DNA of 15,380 nt, taken from assembly GCA_903917305.1 (NCBI GenBank), contig CAIXAA010000850.1, positions 1 through 15,380 on the forward strand. The letters run 5' to 3'. The position numbers were made by a program, and so were the translations under genes. Positions within the stretch are counted from its first letter, which is position 1; every line of letters starts with the position of its first letter. Of this stretch, positions 13,463-15,380 are shown one piece after another. The notes beneath the pieces are model-generated. The model saw only the letters and a list, made by a program, of their open reading frames with translations. It was not told the DNA's origin and ran no database searches. This DNA is from an uncultured Myxococcales bacterium (GTDB lineage Bacteria; Myxococcota_A; UBA9042).

Positions 13463-15380
13463 ATGGCCACTGACGAGTCCGTGCAAGACCGCGATCCCGC
13501 GTTTTTGCGCCACGTTCTGGACTGCTTGGGCGACGGCGTCGCAGCCGTCGACCTGCGTGGCCGCGTCATCTACTTCAATGCGGCCGCCGTCACCATCTTC
13601 GGCCATGACGTGACCGGCCTGTCGGTCGAGGAGTGGTGGCGCCTGTGCGCACCGCGCCGCGCCGATGGCGTCGCACTCACCATCACCGACTTGCCGCTCG
13701 TGAAGGCCTTGCGCGGCGAACCATGCGAAGACATGGAGATCGTGCTGGGACAAGGGCCCAATGCGCCGGGCCGCCCGGTCAGCGTCACCGCGCGACCCCT
13801 TCTCGGCAGCGATGGCAAGCAACTTGGTGCGGTCGCGGCGTTTCGCGACATCCGCGTGCGTGCCCGGCTCGCCGAGGACCTGCGCGCCAGCCAGCGCTTT
13901 CTCGAGTCGATCCTGGAGGCCGTCCCGGCGATGATCTTCGTAAAGGATGCCAGCGAGTTGCGCTTCCAGCGCTTCAACCACGCCGGTGAGGAACTCCTCG
14001 GGTTGTCGCGCGACAAGCTGCTGGGCAAGAACGACTACGACCTCTTCCCCAAGACGCAGGCGGACTTCTTCACGCAGATCGACCGCGAGACGCTGGCTTC
14101 GGGCCAGACGCGCGACATTCCAGAAGAGCCGATCGAGACGCCCACTGGCAGGCGCTGGCTGCACACGCGCAAGGTGCCCATCCTCGATGACCAGGGGCGT
14201 CCTCAGTATCTGCTTGGAATCTCCGAAGATATCACGGATCGCAAGGCGGCTGCGGTCACGCTGGAGCACGGCTACGCCGACCTGGAGCAGGCGGTTCGCG
14301 AGCGCACCGCGGAGCTGGAGGCCGCCAACGCCGGGCTGCGCGAGGAGGCGGCGCAGCGCAAGAAGGCCCAAGACGCCTTGATGCATAGCGAAGCGCAGTT
14401 GCGGCAGTCGCAGAAGATGGAGGCGGTCGGCCGGCTGGCCGGCGGCGTGGCGCACGACTTCAACAACATGCTTACGGCGATCCTGAGCTTCTCCAGCATG
14501 ATCCTGGACGCGATTGCGCCCGATGCCCCGATTCGCAGCGATGTCGAGCAGATTGTCGTGGCCGGGGAGCGGGCGGCGACGTTGACCCGGCAGCTGCTCG
14601 CCTTCAGTCGCCAGCAGATCCTGCAGCCCGTGGTCGTCGACCTGGGGCAGGTGGTGCGCGGCATGGAAGGCATGGTGCGGCGGCTGATCGGTGAGGACAT
14701 CGAGCTGCGCACGGTGAGCGCGCCGGGGCTGGGCCGCGTGATGGCCGACCGCAGCCAGATCGAGCAGGTCGTGCTGAACCTGGCCGTCAACGCCCGCGAC
14801 GCGATGCCGCAAGGCGGGCGTTTGACGATTGAACTCAGCAACATCGACCTGACCGGAGCGCTCGCGGGGGAGCACACGACGCTCAGCCCCGGCGCCTACA
14901 TCCTGCTCGCCGTCTCGGACACGGGCGTGGGCATGTCGCGCGATGCGTTAGCCCATGTGTTTGAACCGTTTTTCACCACCAAGCCGCGAGGGCAGGGCAC
15001 CGGCCTGGGGCTGTCGACGTGCTACGGCATCGTGCGGCAATCGGGCGGCGACATCACGGTGTACAGCGAGCCGAACCGCGGGACGACATTCAAGATCTAC
15101 CTGCCGCGCGTCGCGGCGGAGCAGCCGGTGGCGGCGGCCGGCGTGCCGATCGTGCCGGCGGCGGGGCAGGGGCGCTGCGTGCTGGTCGTGGAGGACGAGG
15201 AGCTCGTGCGCTCGGCCACGTGCAAGATCCTGACAGGGCGCGGCTATCTTGTCCTCGAAGCGTCGAGTCCGGCCGAGGCGCGGCAGCACTGCGCGGAGCA
15301 TGTCGGGCCCATCCACCTGCTGCTGACCGACGTCGTGATGCCGGGCATGAACGGGCCGGAGATGGCAGAGCAATTGCGCA
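13463..15380 (+). CDS. Soluble PAS-PAS hybrid histidine kinase (3' end beyond window)
   Basis: The window contains 639 residues. There are no membrane segments, so the kinase is probably cytoplasmic. Two PAS domains (about 14-125 and 137-262; the second ends LLGISEDITDRK) are followed by a long coiled coil (LEQAVRERTAELEAANAGLR and onward, about 270-322). The kinase core has H-box GGVAHDFNNMLTAI with phospho-acceptor H331, N-box NLAVNARDAM with N443, the G1 motif DTGVGMS, and FEPFFTTKPRGQGTGLGLST. A receiver domain begins near residue 571 (VLVVEDEELVRS, acidic pair E577-D578) with phospho-acceptor D623 (LLLTDVVMPGMNG) and is cut off by the window end. ATG 13463 has GGAAG (13452-13456) 6 nt upstream. 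No output partner is visible; it may lie beyond the window, and the signal is unknown. Confidence 0.92.
   Translation, partial: MATDESVQDRDPAFLRHVLDCLGDGVAAVDLRGRVIYFNAAAVTIFGHDVTGLSVEEWWRLCAPRRADGVALTITDLPLVKALRGEPCEDMEIVLGQGPNAPGRPVSVTARPLLGSDGKQLGAVAAFRDIRVRARLAEDLRASQRFLESILEAVPAMIFVKDASELRFQRFNHAGEELLGLSRDKLLGKNDYDLFPKTQADFFTQIDRETLASGQTRDIPEEPIETPTGRRWLHTRKVPILDDQGRPQYLLGISEDITDRKAAAVTLEHGYADLEQAVRERTAELEAANAGLREEAAQRKKAQDALMHSEAQLRQSQKMEAVGRLAGGVAHDFNNMLTAILSFSSMILDAIAPDAPIRSDVEQIVVAGERAATLTRQLLAFSRQQILQPVVVDLGQVVRGMEGMVRRLIGEDIELRTVSAPGLGRVMADRSQIEQVVLNLAVNARDAMPQGGRLTIELSNIDLTGALAGEHTTLSPGAYILLAVSDTGVGMSRDALAHVFEPFFTTKPRGQGTGLGLSTCYGIVRQSGGDITVYSEPNRGTTFKIYLPRVAAEQPVAAAGVPIVPAAGQGRCVLVVEDEELVRSATCKILTGRGYLVLEASSPAEARQHCAEHVGPIHLLLTDVVMPGMNGPEMAEQLR

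Overview
GC-rich window (roughly two thirds G+C by eye) with dense, mostly plus-strand genes and short gaps. It looks like a chromosomal fragment from a heme-rich, respiring bacterium of the Myxococcota/deltaproteobacterial type. The clues are a C-type cytochrome/iron-sulfur/NrfD respiratory operon, a sigma-54 regulatory circuit, sensor kinases with several PAS domains, and a secreted protein whose C-terminus (Cys, hydrophobic helix, RRRR) resembles the MYXO-CTERM sorting signal. The lineage is an inference. No rRNA, tRNA, CRISPR array, insertion sequence or phage gene was seen.

Layout. 1-1490: the 3' end of a tldD-type gene followed by a complete tldE/pmbA-type gene. 1503-2744: a membrane-anchored phosphotransferase of the kinase-like fold. 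2839-6115: a two-component system, made of a membrane histidine kinase with two CXXCH heme-binding motifs in its periplasmic domain and an overlapping NtrC-type sigma-54 activator. 6116-6352: a regulatory region with two copies of a 15-bp dyad and a well-spaced -24/-12 promoter. 6353-9550: an operon for a tetraheme lipoprotein cytochrome, a Tat-exported four-cluster ferredoxin-like subunit, an NrfD/HybB-type ten-helix membrane subunit, and a 57-residue single-helix protein. The order resembles the Geobacter Cbc4 (CbcSTU) quinone oxidoreductase; no molybdopterin or other catalytic subunit is present. 9591-9887 (minus): a small unknown protein behind a proline/glutamate-type repeat. 10102-12183: a secreted DUF4091/GH123-like protein. 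12296-12823: a membrane-anchored SRPBCC protein. 12828-13118 (minus): a small unknown protein. 13463-end: a soluble PAS-PAS hybrid histidine kinase cut by the window end.

How it works together. The most coherent reading is a self-contained redox circuit. The heme-bearing kinase senses a periplasmic redox state or ligand. It phosphorylates the adjacent sigma-54 activator, which binds the dyads about 110 and 180 bp upstream of the predicted transcription start and opens the -24/-12 promoter. That promoter drives the membrane complex passing electrons between the quinone pool and periplasmic cytochromes. The parts are visible in sequence; the wiring is inferred from adjacency and site geometry.
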